In this document: positions 14,106 to 27,925 of the stretch, piece after piece
How positions within the stretch are numbered: the first letter of the stretch is position 1
Layout: every line of letters begins with the position of its first letter
Origin: Burhinus oedicnemus
Lineage: Eukaryota; Chordata; Aves; Charadriiformes; Burhinidae
Reading direction: 5' to 3'
DNA length: 64,000 nt
Assembly (NCBI GenBank): GCA_008921705.1
Contig: VFFE01009152.1
Span: 911,162 to 975,161, forward strand
Notes under the pieces: generated by a model
The model's database searches: none
Told to the model about the DNA's origin: nothing
The model's input: the letters and a program-made list of their open reading frames with translations, nothing else
Made by a program: the position numbers and the translations under genes

Positions 14106-16723
14106 AGCCAGCTGCTGAAGCATATATCCAGCTTCCCAGTGTGTGTTTTACAGCTGATGATGCTGTAGTCATTAGCACTCAAGCTTTAGTAATTTAAAGC
14201 TGGTTTAAAACTGCTGTGAGTATTTCTATGGTAACATGTCATTGGACCTCCCAGCCATTGCATGAAGTGAATTTACCAAAGTCAGCATTGCCAGACAGTT
14301 AGAAATTTTCCAGCTGGATCCTCCCAGCACCAGAAAATTTTCATTTATTAGAAGTAAAGCCCTTTGAAGAAGCAGTAAATCAGCTGGACATTTTTATCAA
14401 AATATAAACAGAATCTGAGATTGACTATAGTAAATTCTGATTGACCTGAAATATTTTTCCAGAATTTTATATTTGAAGTATTTCTCTTGTTGAAGTGACA
14501 TTTTCAAATAAGCAGGAAATCCGATTCCCACTAACTTCCCATCGGCATACAAGTCAGTTGCCAAGCAAATTTCTGAGCAGACAAGCAGCAAAAGTTTGGA
14601 AGCGGTTTAGAGAGGATGCACAGAAGACTATCTTTCCTGTTTCATGCTTAATCCTGTGATAGGCAGCACTGAAAATACTGTTCTAATTCACACACCTGTG
14701 CCATGACTTTTATCTGTCCATGGCATACATGCTGGTAGCAGAAAAGAAGATATGCCTACTGTTGTCAGATAGTCATCAGTTTTGATAATACTTGGAATAG
14801 ACAGAACTGCTCTCCTCCAGAGCAAGAAAGAATGTAACCGATCATCAAAGAATGAATGAAGAGACTTGGCAGCTGGTAGACACAGGATGTGAACTGTGAC
14901 TAAAAAGAACTAAGAATTCCACGTATTTAAATGCATCCTGCTTTGATCCCATTCTCAGCAATGGCAACACCTCTGCAACTGGTCAAATGGGGGGCAGGAA
15001 AAAAACCCTAACCAAAACCAGAGGGGAGATACCAGAAGATGGCTCACCCAGCCTGCAGACAATCATGCACCAAGTATGCACACAAACATACAAAAGGATC
15101 GCCCATCATCCAAACAAGGCAGACTATCCTCTTCAGTAATGCTATGCTGAAAGAACAAGTGAAAAATAATCCTGTGAGAGAGTGGCAGATCAACAAAAGG
15201 CAGTGGGGGCAAGAAGCACTGCTGACATCCCCAAGTGATGCAAATCTGGTATGTTGCACCTATGCCATGCCACTATCTCCTTCACTTAGCAAGAAATGTT
15301 GAACACTTGTCAGGGAGGGTTACGAACAAGGCATTTGGAGAAGAAGCACTGCCCAGCCCTACTACTAGCTACAGCTAGTATAGCTAAGGGCTGTGTGGGA
15401 GGAATGCTGCCAGCTGTTTTGGTCCCTGACAGCCCATTAACCAGAAAAGGAGGTATCAGGGCCCAATAATTTATTTCTATTGAATTAAAAATAAAATGTA
15501 GGGACATTTTCAGAAAATATCAATAGCCTTTTTTCCCACTGCTATCTTCCTATCTGAAAAAGTTTCTGAAGTGCACAAAAGTTTATTGCTGCTCTTTGCC
15601 ACTCAGATATTCCTAAATCTGCCTGATGACAGTATCTTGTAGGAGTAGCTCTCCAGTCGAAACTCAAAAATGATCATATACGTCTCGTATCCATTTTACA
15701 ACATCATTAACACAAACTGAAACACCTTGCAACTGTGAGCAAGTTGCCTCCGTTTTCCTTCATTTTGTTCCAGTGGATCCTGTGCAGCTATACTATTTGA
15801 GTTCCTGATGTTGAAGGGTATGTTGAAGCAATTCTTTACTCAATTGCTGTTTAACAGGCTATATGCCAAAACCCATATGTGTATCATAAGACATCAATTT
15901 GTAAACATACACGTATTTCAGGGTAGGATAGGTAAACTGCATTATGTATTGACAGCAGAGAATAGGCGTGAGCATGGTAATTAAGGGTCATCCTTCCACA
16001 TGCAATCATCTGCATTAACCAGGCTGGAAAACAGTGTTCTTTGGTAAGACTTTACATGCAAGCTACAGAAGTACAAAGCCCTTTTCAATTTTAAACTATC
16101 TGCAGCCTATTTGCAATCAAATGAAAAATAACAATAAATTGAACATGAAAGGATGGCCTTAAAGGAGTTACTTTCAGCACAGCAAATTTTTCAAATCTAA
16201 GGCGAGGCCACAGATGTCTTATAGCTCTAAGGGGAAAAAAAATCCTTGATCTAAAAATAGCCTCTTGTATAAATCTGGTGGAACCCATGAAAACAGCTCC
16301 CTCTTTGAAGATGATTCATTACCAAACTCTTTGAACTGTATGGATGGTCCCTAAGCCACTAAAATGCCAGAGGGCCAAAAAAGATCTGTATGTGCCTCAG
16401 CTGTTCTAGTTAATGCGTATCTACAAACAGACAACAAAGGAACCTTCTGAGTTGAGAGGGTAGAAAAGAAACAAAAAAATGTAAGCCCAAATTCTAAAAC
16501 TGTTGGTTTGAACTACTTTTTAAGAGCGTTTCTCACCACCTGCTAGTTTTTCTTCCTGAACTCTATAAGCATGTGTTGGGACAACATGGTAGGTATTAGG
16601 ACAAAACTCAGGAACACACTGAAATACAAGACTTTGTTCCACATGCATTCATGAGGGCCCAAGCCCCCAAGTGCAGCATACAGACCTAATTCACTGCAGG
16701 ATCTTACCAGAGGTCAAACAATG

Positions 16724-16815
16724 CTGGTTGTGTCTCAGCAAGAACTACGAGATCTCGATCATAGGCTTCCAACCTCAAAAGCAGACATCGTTGGGCTGTC
16801 ATTAGTAGTTAGTCT
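16724..16815 (+). repeat. Unclassified repeat, copy B
   Basis: This is the second copy of the block at 14011, 2.71 kb away, with CTGGTTGTGTCTCAGCAAGAACTA, GAGATCTCG, TAGGCTT and CAACCTCAAAAGCA shared. Flanking sequence is unrelated on the left, so the element boundary there looks sharp. Confidence 0.75.
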
Positions 16816-18807
16816 TCACGCTTTCTGGTCAAGTGTAACAATGATCAATCCCACTAGTTTTTATGTTATTGATAATCTTATGATATTTCACTTTCTTAAA
16901 CATCTGACTTCATACCTGAAAGAAAAAGTCTTGATATCCATAACACCAGAATGCACAGAATCTAACTTAAAATGATGAAATTTTAAATATATTATTCTTA
17001 AGACTGGCACAACTCTTGTCTTGAGCTTGAGTCTTTAGCGGTATCTATCAAATACATGGTTTTCAATCTACTAGTGGTGTAAGAAACAAGTTCTGTTGCT
17101 CACTTCAAGTCCACCGGAAGGACCAGAGTAATAAAAGGTAGCTCTGTCACAGTGAAACAAGCAAAAATGCCAGAATACGCCAAAGAAACTGTTGCACCAA
17201 ATAAAGTGACAACATTTATACAAAGTCACTTCTGAAAGAAAGAAGTGCCATTAAGATTAAATTCATTTCCATGCACCAGACCCACAGAGCTAATACACTG
17301 TGTGAGTCCTCTCCTGGCAATATCCTATCAGGGCCTGGAATATAGAAGTGCATGCTGTCATTTCACAAAGTTGTACCAGAGTTACAACAGTTTTGATTTT
17401 TATGTCCTGCTTGGTCGTTTGGTGTTCTTGGTGTTTTTGTTCCTCCCCCCACCACTTTTGTCAAATCTCTCTTCAGGACAACAGGACCCTCCCAGGAAGC
17501 TCCCTTTCCCATCTCACAGTAGAACACTGATTTAGCTACCAACATTCTTCCCCCAGCTATCATGACACCACAACAAACCAGGATGGTTTGTCTGGAGCAG
17601 TACTGCAAACAAGGAGAAAAAAAAAAAGTGAAGCTAAGAATTTTTTTCCTTTTAAGAGTATAGAGCATGTAGGGGCAAACAGACTAGTTAGAAGTCTTCA
17701 GTTTGCCTAGGCAAATATTAGATACTTCTCTCTTGCTCTCAAATATTAAATTACATAGACTTAGAAGGAGTCCTCTGCTACTCTGATGGGGTGGGAAATA
17801 AAACCACAAAAAAAGCATAGCCTATTAGGTGACTTTAGGCAGCAGTGGATACGTTACTACAATTTTGTAACACAGAACACCATGTATGCATTTCCTATTG
17901 CAGTAAAACTCATGTATGATTGAATTGTTTTAGAAGGTCATTAAGACTACCACAAATAAACTCCAGAAATAGCATGTTCAAGACAATTGCTACAATCCAC
18001 AAAATTTCTTAGCACTAGGTTGCAAGCTACGTTTTTCTTGTGTAGCTATAAGATCTGAACAGAAATCGCTAGATTCAGACATCACATCTCAAGACTTCCA
18101 AGTGTCATTGGCATCCTGTGCCACCAAGACAAATCTTTTTTTCCCCCCAAAACACCTCTCTAACCACATGCCCCTTCAGCCCCACTCCCTTTGGCTTAAG
18201 TCTCTGTCCTGGCCTCCTTCAGCTCATAACAGATACTCCTACCACAACCACCCCAACTTAGGCTAGATTGATTACTTTCTTTAGACTTGAACAATGATGT
18301 CTCACTCTGCTTAGCCCATCTCAGATCTTCACTTCATCCATCTCTTCTCTAACCATCCACTTCACCCTCATAGTACTCTAGTTGACCTTTTTTATATCTG
18401 CAAAAACCTCCAGAACAAAGACAGCCAAAGATTTCCCAGGCTTCCACCAGTGCACTGTAGCTGCCGTCCAGAGGTCTGTGGGGACGGGAGCACTGTCAAG
18501 CAGCTGCAGCCCATTGCACCACATCCACAGCCCACCATACCATGTCCACAAGAATATAAGAAATCAAAACTTTTGAGATGTCTTGGTATTCTGGCTTCCC
18601 TCACTTTGCAGTCTGAGGTAAAGGGAAGCAACCTGAAAACAGGCCGTGGCAAGGTGTTTGACATGGCAGTTACCCACCTCTTCCACAAGTCATGACACTG
18701 CCTGGCCCATAAACACAGCCCGGCACATAAATGCAGCCCTAACCATATAACACATGTGAATGGTTTTATTCTGAAATGGAACATACCACGTTTTCCTGAA
18801 AGCTTGT

Positions 18808-19081
18808 GTTACAAGTAACAGGCAATAGGACAAGAGGAAACGGCCTCAAGTTGCACCAGGGCAGGTTTAGATTGGGTATCAGGAAAAACTTCTTCACCAA
18901 AAGGATTGTCAAGCATTGGAACAGGCTGCCCAGGGAAGTGGCTCAGTCACCATCCCTGGAGGCATTTAAAAGATGTGGTGCTTAGGGACATGGTTTAGTA
19001 GTGGACTTGGCAGTACTAGGTTAACAGTTGGACTTGATCATCTTAAAGGTCTTTTCCAACCTAAATGATTCTTATGATTCT
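18808..19081 (+). mobile_element. CR1 LINE 3' fragment
   Basis: The text contains the CR1 C-terminal and tail landmarks in order: AATAGGACAAGAGGAAACGG, AGATTGGGTATCAGGAAAAA, GGAACAGGCTGCCCAGGGAAGTGG, CCCTGGAGGCATTTAAAAG, TTGATCATCTTAAAGG and a final GATTCTTATGATTCTAT. It is an older and different CR1 subfamily from the 26-kb and 46-kb copies. Confidence 0.9.
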
Positions 19082-19269
19082 ATTTCCCAATATAACTAAA
19101 CAGCTGTTTAGGAATTGGCTTGCTTTGTGACAGGAGGAAGTAGTGATTCATCAGGACAGGACACTGGAATGGATGAATTTCACGAACTGGTCTCAGAGCC
19201 AAGAGGAAGACAAATCCACAATAGCCAACAGTCCAGGAGGCAGGGGACTCATGTGGGACCATCTCTTCA

Positions 19270-19345
19270 GACTCTTTCAAAACAGAGAATTGAACTTGGG
19301 TGTCTCATCTCCAGAAAACACCCTAGCCACCATGCTACCACCTAC
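19270..19345 (+). repeat. Possible MIR-like repeat tail
   Basis: AGAATTGAACTTGGGTGTCTCATCTCCAGAAAACACCCTAGCCACCATGCTACC resembles the GAATTGAACCCAGGTCTCC...GTGCCCTAACCACTAGGCTA end of an old amniote repeat. It adjoins the CR1 copy ending at 19081. Confidence 0.4.
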
Positions 19346-22300
19346 CCTGGGGCCTCTGAGTTTCAAAAGAAATTTGATTCACTTGGGGCACAAACACACA
19401 CACAAAAGTTAAAGCCCCATTTTCACCCTCCTTTTCTAAAAGAGATTTCTTGGGTTTCTGGCTAGCACAATGGCTTGATAAGTTGCATTTCATAAATGGA
19501 CACAATGATTATTAAACATAACTGCCGAAGAACGATGCTCATTGACAACATTCAAATTTACAGTGCCTTCAGACAGCCTTCCAAATCTGCAACGGGGGAA
19601 GAAGAAAGCCTCTTTTGCTGTCCCCACGGCAAATGGCTGACCTAAGAGTGAAGGGAAAAGGGAGTGCTGGAAGTAGTTCCAAAGCTAACTTCAGAGACCT
19701 TGTGCCCAATTCCATGTTCGATTAAGCTGATTTTTTTATAGCACTAAAGCATATGCCACTGGTAAGTATATCACTGTTTTGATTAAAACATGTGTAACAT
19801 GAGAAAGGAATCAGATCCCACCCCTCCAAATATAAACAAATCAATTATAATTAAATCTAACAGGTTACAGCTCTACATGCAAGCTGGCTGTGAGCACAGC
19901 TTGTCCCAGGCTTATAAATAGCTGTTAAATAGCTTGTTTTCCAATAGATACATTGCTGCAAAACTTCATTCTGTCCATTTCAGCTCATTGCCTCACCTCG
20001 CCATGGACATTACTGTCCCTACTCATGCAGAGTCTTTCAGCTAACTGTTGTTTCTTTGGATTTCTTATTTAAACATAATTTCATAATACCTAAACACATG
20101 TTCACACCTGGCTGCATGCTCCATGAATTCTGTGTGCTGGTGTCCAGGTGGCCCAGATCTTTGTAATTCCTGCTCCACTCTCCCATGCAATGAAACCGAC
20201 TGACATCTGTCCAGTTTCCCTGTCCTTTTAGAAATAAAGCCACCTCTTCAGATGCAGTAGGATTCCAGGGCAAGAGACCAATGAATTGTAAATCTACATC
20301 CAAATTAGTTCTGTATTTTGAAAGTAAGTAACTCACATTATTAAAAGCTTAACATTGAGATTAATTTAAAGGAGCACCATTTAGCTGAGGGGCTTCTCAG
20401 CACAAACCTAAGCTCTACCCCTTCTATACTGGATGGCCAAATCAGTGGGTGGAGATATACGGAGACTTTTTTTAACGATTCTCCAGACTAACTCTCTATT
20501 CACAGAGTCAGAGGTAATCCAAAGGAACATAATGTCTCTAATACATTTTGTTCTTTTATATCTGACAATACAGGCGAGAAAGACATTTATAAGTAATTGG
20601 ATGCTGAAGGCTGGGGCAGTGGTTGACACAAATGGTTGACCTGCAGGGGAAAAATAAAGCTCATGAGAAAATGGACTAATGATCCTCTCAGGTGAAGAAA
20701 GTTACCTGCACTAGACACTCACTACCTTTTACCATGCCATCTTACTCAGAATTAATAATGTATCTTCAGGCAGCACTTCTTCCTCACACTGAAGGAAAGG
20801 TGACTCAAGCTTCACAAGCCAAAAGCACCAGTGTTTTGGGGGAGCTGTGGGAGCTCCTGTAGAAAGAGCTTATTGTACTTTATGGCCGATGAGATTTGCC
20901 CCAAAGAAGATGCCCCAGAGAAGCAAAGGAACAGTCAGCTGCTGCTGCCCTGCAAGACTGGTGACTTACTGGGCTAGAAATGCAGCTACTGAACTGGGCC
21001 AGAGGGAGACAGTACTACACAAGAGATCATCAGGTGCCAGTCGTTTGTGTAAGCTCATGCCCTCAACCACAAAATGATGCACTTCAGACACACACACTGC
21101 ATTCCGCAATGTTCCGGACATTTATCTTTACATCGGTAAAGGTAACTGTTGATTTGCTGAAGCCATAATCCTGCTACCATTGACCTGTGTTGAAGTCCAG
21201 AAAATACTGGGTTTGGTTACCATGACAACACTCCCCCAAAAGAGTTAAACTCTGCTACACCATAAAACACCTCACATGCTATTTCCTAGCAACCACATAG
21301 GTACACACAGCCTTTGCTGAAGGCAATTTTAGAAAAGCTACCTGTACATTAAAGATAATTCTACACATTTCACATATACCATGCATCTTTCACTTTGGGC
21401 TACACTGAAAAACCCTGTAACTAAGACAGACTTGAATCTGTCAAAAAAGTAAGAGGAGTGACCAACAGGCAGACAGGAAATACAGGCAGAGAATGATCTA
21501 TATGGAAAGTAAAGCACCCTGAGATCTGGCAGCAGTGCACATGGTGCAAGAGGAAAATTTAACCCAAAGCACGGTTTCTTCTCCATTTTTGGTTCCCCTT
21601 CACACCACGACTTACACTTTAACCAAACCTTACTCTTCTAGACTTGAATTTTCAAGCAACAACACTTTTGAGGGAGTACACAGATAATCCAAAATGAGAA
21701 CACAGTAGTCACGCAAACAGCATGTCTGCCTTGTATTATGAAGTTTTAATTAAAAAAAAAACACCCCACAATAAACAAACCCCCCAACTCCGCTTCTTCA
21801 TTGCATATAGGACTAAGGCTCATGAATGTCCCCAGCTCTAGTTGCATTAATTTGACAACCTCACCCATGAGCACACCGCATTTCAGAAATCACTAGGATC
21901 TAGAAACAATAATCCTTTTAAGTTTTACAGGCTTTAGGTATCATTACACAAAATTCAGGACTACTTCACAGAACATTACCAAGTTATTGAAAATATGCAC
22001 CTGCATTACTCCTTACTTCAGGAATGCCTAGGCTGTAGGATCCAGCCTGGTACAACTACCTATCTAGGAACCCATGGATGTAGAAGTACAGCAACCTGTT
22101 TGAAATAACAAACTCCTGGAGAAGTTGAAGGATCCCCTCCAGGAACAGGAAACATTCTTTTCGAGTCAGGTGCTTAAATGCTCAGTACAGCAAATGGGCC
22201 AAACTCATCATTTCAATGTGATAGATATCCAAGGCACTGAGGGGCACTTAAGCCAGCTGGAAGAAAACATCTACAAGAGATGTTTGGTAGCCTTGCCTCT

Positions 22301-25300
22301 CATTTAAACTACCTGCAGAACAAGTGTGATGTTTAGTTTCACAACCTAAACCTGCTCAATTACACTGCTGTCTAAACCACTACTTAAAGTATGATAGATG
22401 ACTAGCTTACTCCTCACTTGAAGGAGAGGAATGTGAAACTACGTGCCCATTTTCTGTGTCACACCCTGGTCATCATTAAGTATTCTCAGCTGCAGGAATT
22501 CAAATCTATCTCCTGCATCCCAAGAGCATACACTGTTCCCCAGGGTATATGGCACAACTACTCAGCTTGCATTATGTCTTTCAGCCATGCGGTCAGTTTT
22601 ATTTGAAATCCCTTTGCTCTGCCTTCAGCATGATCATGGAGTGTTAGAAATTGTCAAACGATCCACATCAAGCTCCTCTGAAGGTAAAACCTCAGAGTCC
22701 CATTTTCTGCATAGTAAATGGTACAAAGTAGAAAACAGGTACTACTAATGCTTGGTTTACCTAAAGCTGTGGTATTTTGGGCACTGAATGCAAATGTTCC
22801 AAAATAACTTTTTACTGGAGGACTTAGAGGGGGTGCAGGGGTCCTGAGATGCCTGTTGACTCTCAGTGTTGAAATAGTTGAGGCTCGTTGTTCTCTGACA
22901 AGCTTCCAACACTTTTCCTATTCAAACTAAGGGGGGGTGGGGGAAGGCATTTTATATTTAATGATATAAACACCTGTCACCCAGAACAGTTTTGGAAGTC
23001 CAGAATGTTGCGTGACTCAATACCAAGTAAGTTTAATATACCAGGCTGCTCTGTTCCCTTTGCTGAGTGGTTTATTATTTTCTGAAGAAACGTTTTTCTC
23101 CGTTCTGTAACACTTCTCCTGTCTAGCATTGGTTAAGAGCACAACTACAGTGCTTGTTGAAGTTTACCTGCACCATTTGAAGGAGGAACGGAAAGGTCAG
23201 ATATGGAGGAGCAAATCTTTGCAAAAGCCCTTTTAGTGTATTCATTTAAGAAGCCTGGGCTTAGTCCAAGAAAAGCATTTCTCTACTAGCAATTTTCTTT
23301 ATGGTAAGAGTTATTCAGGCCAGCACCTCTCAGAAAACAGCTAGCCTAAATTAAAAAGGCTCTGCACTGTAACATAGTTCAACACTTGCTGGCCTGCCCA
23401 AATTTTTTTTTTTTTAACAGCTTTGCAGCCCCAGAGTATGTTCAAAAGGACTCTGATATCTTAGGTGTCCTACTGAGTTGTGAAATCAACGTTCATCACA
23501 CTAGAGTTGGGAGGTTTATTTTCCAAGTTTACCTGACATCTGCTGTGTTGTACGTTCTACAGAACATACCAGCACTCAGTTAAACAGTAGCACACTTCAA
23601 ACAAAGCAAGTGGAAGAAGCACAGTGAATTTTCTTACACATGATATTGCTTTAAATAGAAGAACTGTATTTGAAATCAGGCAATGCTTAGGGTTGCATTT
23701 CTCCAGGACCTGTGGACCTGATACAACTCTCTCAGTACCTGGATTTCTAAACGCTCTCCATAGCACCTTGTATTTGTATTTGGCAGCTGCATCCTTTTCC
23801 GTCTTCCCCCAGATTTGAAAAGAGAATCGTAAAAGCTAGGTGCTTGACATATCGGAGTGCATCCTCCTCCTCAATGCTTCTACCTTGGAACTTAACACAG
23901 ACCAACGTTAGTAAGAGATACTGTCCCCGTGTATTTCTTCTTATTTCTGAGCTTTGCTTCTAATAATTATTTTGCCATAGAAAAGCCTGAAAACTGTCAA
24001 AACTTATTCCTAGTGTGACTGACTTCCAAGAAAGGTTCATAAACAGGTTTTTCTCTTCCACAAAGAACACAGCATAGGAACCAAACCATTACACCTGCTG
24101 TTCTTGTCATTTCAAGACAAAAAATACAATAAAGTAATCAATAGAAGACTGCAGAGGGTTGGGGTTTTTTCCCCACTAGGCTGTATGTTAGCAACAAGAG
24201 CCTTAAAACTTGTTTATTCTCATGGTCTTTAAGTTTGGCTAATGTTTAAGTATCACGATGTCCAAGAAAAGCCTACCTATGCATGCACTTTTGCTTAGGA
24301 TTTGTATTTGGCCACAATTAAAAGATGTATTTGTAAACATAAGCAAGGTAAATTTCTATTGTCTTTTTAAAATCCCCAGGGATTGTTCAAGAAGCTGTTT
24401 ACTTCTTGCTAAACAGCTGGTACTGTTGCACTTCAGAACCGGCAATAGTTGGGCAATGGGTCAAGCAGCCATTACACACTCAGCATCATCTCATGCTCAA
24501 TGTTATGCTTCAGTGATGTAAACTAAATGCCTTGTATCTTTATATAGAGCTGACATAGGGTTTGAGATATTAATCCTGTTTGTTGTCATGATACCGTTTG
24601 GTTTTATTAAGGAGGTAACATGGGCAAGGAGTGTCTGGTTTTTACTTGAGTGGTTCTGTCCAAGTACCTTATTAACATAGCATATGGCTGGGCACCAGAA
24701 ACTGTGGGTCCTATTCCAAATTAAGGCGCAGATGCATCTTATAATACTTAACAAGCCCACTTAAGATCTTTGTCAGGTAACCTGTAGATATTTGTTACCA
24801 AGCTTTTGAGATGCACAAAGAAACGCACACACGATAGAACTGGTGAATGGTTACTCATAACCAGTGTGAGCAGGATGCGACCAACACCTCTGAATAGTCT
24901 GAACAATTCAGAACTTTTTATTAAGGAAAGGACAAGAAACAAAACCAAAACAATTGTCTTTGGAACACTGACCTCACCCCAATGAACATAGATTAGATGG
25001 ACTTAAAAAGTAAGGTTTAGGTAAGCCATATATTTTAAGCAACATGGGATTGGTTTTGTTTTTTTATTTGAATTGCATTGGGTTGAAATCTTTACAGGTT
25101 GATTTCTTTTAATGCCAGTTCAATATTATGGTACAGATAGTTTTAAAAAATTGTATAAAGATAGGGTCAAATGTAAATAATGCGATACTCGATTGTATAA
25201 ACAACTAAAGAACAGTTTAGAACATAAAACGAAGACAAACGAAGCAGCATGGTTTAAGCAGATTGAATAGTTACACAACTGGAATATTATATTAATATAT

Positions 25301-26490
25301 AATAGTGCTAACAGCCATTTGACCTGTGTATTTGTTTTGCCCCCTAAATACTGTTAGATGAGATTTCAACACAGCTAATATGTGCAACCAGGTAAACCCG
25401 TGTAGTATTGCTAGACACTTTTTCTGTACAAAAATAACTAATATTTTTCTTCATTTTTTAACTTATATGGAAAAAAATAGTTAGCATGTAATACTGGAGA
25501 ACTCCGTTTCCATACTTTTCCACTTCTCATAGCCCATCAGGTATCAACTACTATTTTGCCTTCATGATAGACCCATAATATTCCAGCCTTGCTTTAGTCA
25601 GACAAATATTCACGTATAACATTAACCTGTAGGAAATCATGCCAGGACTAGCAGCAAGAATGGAGGGTCTAACTAAATTTAAAAATTATATAAAATACTT
25701 TACAGGTCTTAGTTCTTACAAGAATGGAAACATTTCTACTATATCATTAAAGCAGTTGTTAAATAAAAAACCCCCCATAATTTCCATTAGGCGCTTGGTA
25801 CTCTAAAACTGTAAAAAGAATTGAAACTATCTAAAGAATATTACAGTGCCAATTACGAAGTTCAAAGACATCTGAAATACGTTCACTTTTAATAATCAGA
25901 AAGTTGACAAATATATTTGTTTATAAGAGCACATGATGTAATAACAAATAATAAACAATTCATAAGAACAGAAGAGGGCATTACCACTTAAAAAATTCTT
26001 TTTTTCAAATCACAACTTCAAGAATTGTGCAAGAATTTCTAATTTGCTCTCCTCTACATAAAAAAAAAATAATTGTATTTTGTCTTTATTCCACTCTGAA
26101 ATGTAAAAAAAAAAAATAATCCCAAACCCCAAGAAGTATACAGTTTTTTTACTCCAGTCCTGCTCAGACTCTGTGCTTCACTGATTATGCAGGTTCTGCT
26201 TCTGAATAAGTAAAACAGTTGATGTAAGTAGTGACAATTCTGCACGTTTCTCAGCATTTGAACAAACAAACTGACTATGGGTTGCGGTGGTGGGTTTTTT
26301 TTCTTTGTGATCGCTCACTTGTGTTTTCCTTAGATGGGTTCTGGATTTTTTTAAATTATAGAAGAAGATTATATAATCTTTTAATTTCTTAATTATAGTC
26401 TAACAAAAGCCCATGGAATGACTTCATGATAAGATATCCTGTTGTATTAGTACAACAGAAAAGTAACCTAAGGTGCAGCTGGGATCATCA
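19346..26490. other. Long stretch without a recognised gene
   Basis: No coding exon or young repeat is recognised. The part from about 24,960 to 26,300 is notably AT-rich with many A and T runs and is free of CR1. Its role is unknown. Confidence 0.55.
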
Positions 26491-27405
26491 CTGAATCATA
26501 GAATGATTTAGGTTGGAAGGGACCTTAAACATCATCAAGTTCCAACCCTCCTGCCATGGGCAGGGACACCTCCCACTAGACCAGGTTGCTCAAAGCCCCA
26601 TCCAGCCTGGCCTTGAACACCTCCAGCAACAGGGCATCCACAGCTTCTCTGAATAACCTGTTCCAGTGTCTAAGCACCCTCACAGTAAAGAATTTCTTCC
26701 TAACATCTAATCTAAATCTACCCTCTTCTAGTTTAAAACCGTTACCCCTCGTCCTGTTGCTACACTCCCTGATAAAGAGTCCTTCCCCATCTTTTCTGCA
26801 GGCCCCCTTTAAGTACTGGAAGGACACTATAAGGTCTCCCTAGAGCCTTCTCTTCTCCAGGCTGAACAACCCCAACTCTCTCAGCCTGTCTTCACAGGAA
26901 AGTTGCTCCATCCCTCTGATCATCTTGGTGGCCCTCCTCTGGACTTGCTCCAACAGGTCCATGTCTTTCCTGCACTGAGGACTCCAGAGCTGGACGCAGT
27001 ACTCCAAGTGGGGTCTCACCAGAGCGGAGTAGAGGGGCATAATCACCTCCCTCGACCTGCTGTCCATGCTTCTTTTGATGCAGCCCAAGACGCTGTTGGC
27101 TATCTGGGCTGAGAGCGCACATTGCTGGATCATGTTGAGCTTCTCATCAACCAACACCCCCAAGTCCTTCTCCTCTCAATGGGCTGCTCTCAATCCATTC
27201 TCTGCCCAGCCTGTATTTGTGTTTGGGATTACCACGACCCAGGTGCAGGACCATGCACTTGGCCTTGTTGAACTTCATGAGGTTCATATGGGCCCACCTC
27301 TCAAGCCTGTCCAGGTCCCTCTGGAAGGTGTCCCTTCCCACGAGCATGTTGATCACCCCACATAGCTTGGTGTCATTGGCAAACTTGCTGAGGGTGCACT
27401 CAACA
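26491..27405 (-). mobile_element. CR1 LINE fragment, 3' end of ORF2 plus 3' tail
   Basis: A 5'-truncated CR1 retrotransposon lies on the minus strand. Translation starts within the reverse transcriptase ([13 protein letters not shown]), continues through [27 protein letters not shown] and [13 protein letters not shown] to the C-terminal WNRLFREAVDALLLEVF region, and ends with the usual GGTTGGAAGGGACCTT tail and an ATTCTATGA-like end at about 26491. Several frame changes show that it is dead. It is the same subfamily as the copies at 34139 and 46275. Confidence 0.93.
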
Positions 27406-27862
27406 TGACACCATTTGTACTGATAATGGGCTTTGGAATAGCGCAAAAATAGGGCAAAATTTAATTCTTAGAAAACTTTTAGGGAAATTAATGAAAAATC
27501 TACTCTGATATTAAAAGAAAAAAAAATAAAAAGAAAAAATCCAGAGCAATAATCTCTTTTAACTGCTAAACTTAAGTGAAGTTGGCAAGCAGGTTGCAGT
27601 GGTGCCTGCCTTAGCTACTGAAAGGGGGACCCAAGCCTTCCAGATTTGGAGTGAGACGACCCTACAGACACACTCCCAGTACCCCCTAGCCCTACGCCAG
27701 CAAGGCGTATTTGCCCACGTGTGCAAATCATTGCGCTTCGGCTCTCAGCTGAACATCCACACCTGGCAGCAACAGTTCATTTTAACCAGATACGGGGGGG
27801 AAGAAAAAGGGATGAAGAAAACCCAACAGCGAGTACGAATTTTTTGGTGTTGAGAACTAAGC

Positions 27863-27925
27863 GGGGGGGGGGGGGGGGGGGGNNNNNNNNNNNNNNNNNN
27901 NNAAAAAAAAAAAAAAAAAAAAAAA
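27863..27925. other. Assembly gap between a G run and an A run
   Basis: Twenty Gs (27863-27882), exactly twenty Ns (27883-27902), then twenty-three As (27903-27925). The round gap length suggests a placeholder of unknown size. Homopolymers on both sides explain the assembly break. Confidence 0.97.

Larger units (their letters stand above)
6245..18807. other. Long stretch without a recognised gene
   Basis: Frames here are all 101 codons or shorter and unrelated to families I know. The two copies of the unclassified repeat and one short tandem repeat are the only structured items I can support. It may be intergenic or part of a large first intron. Confidence 0.6.
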
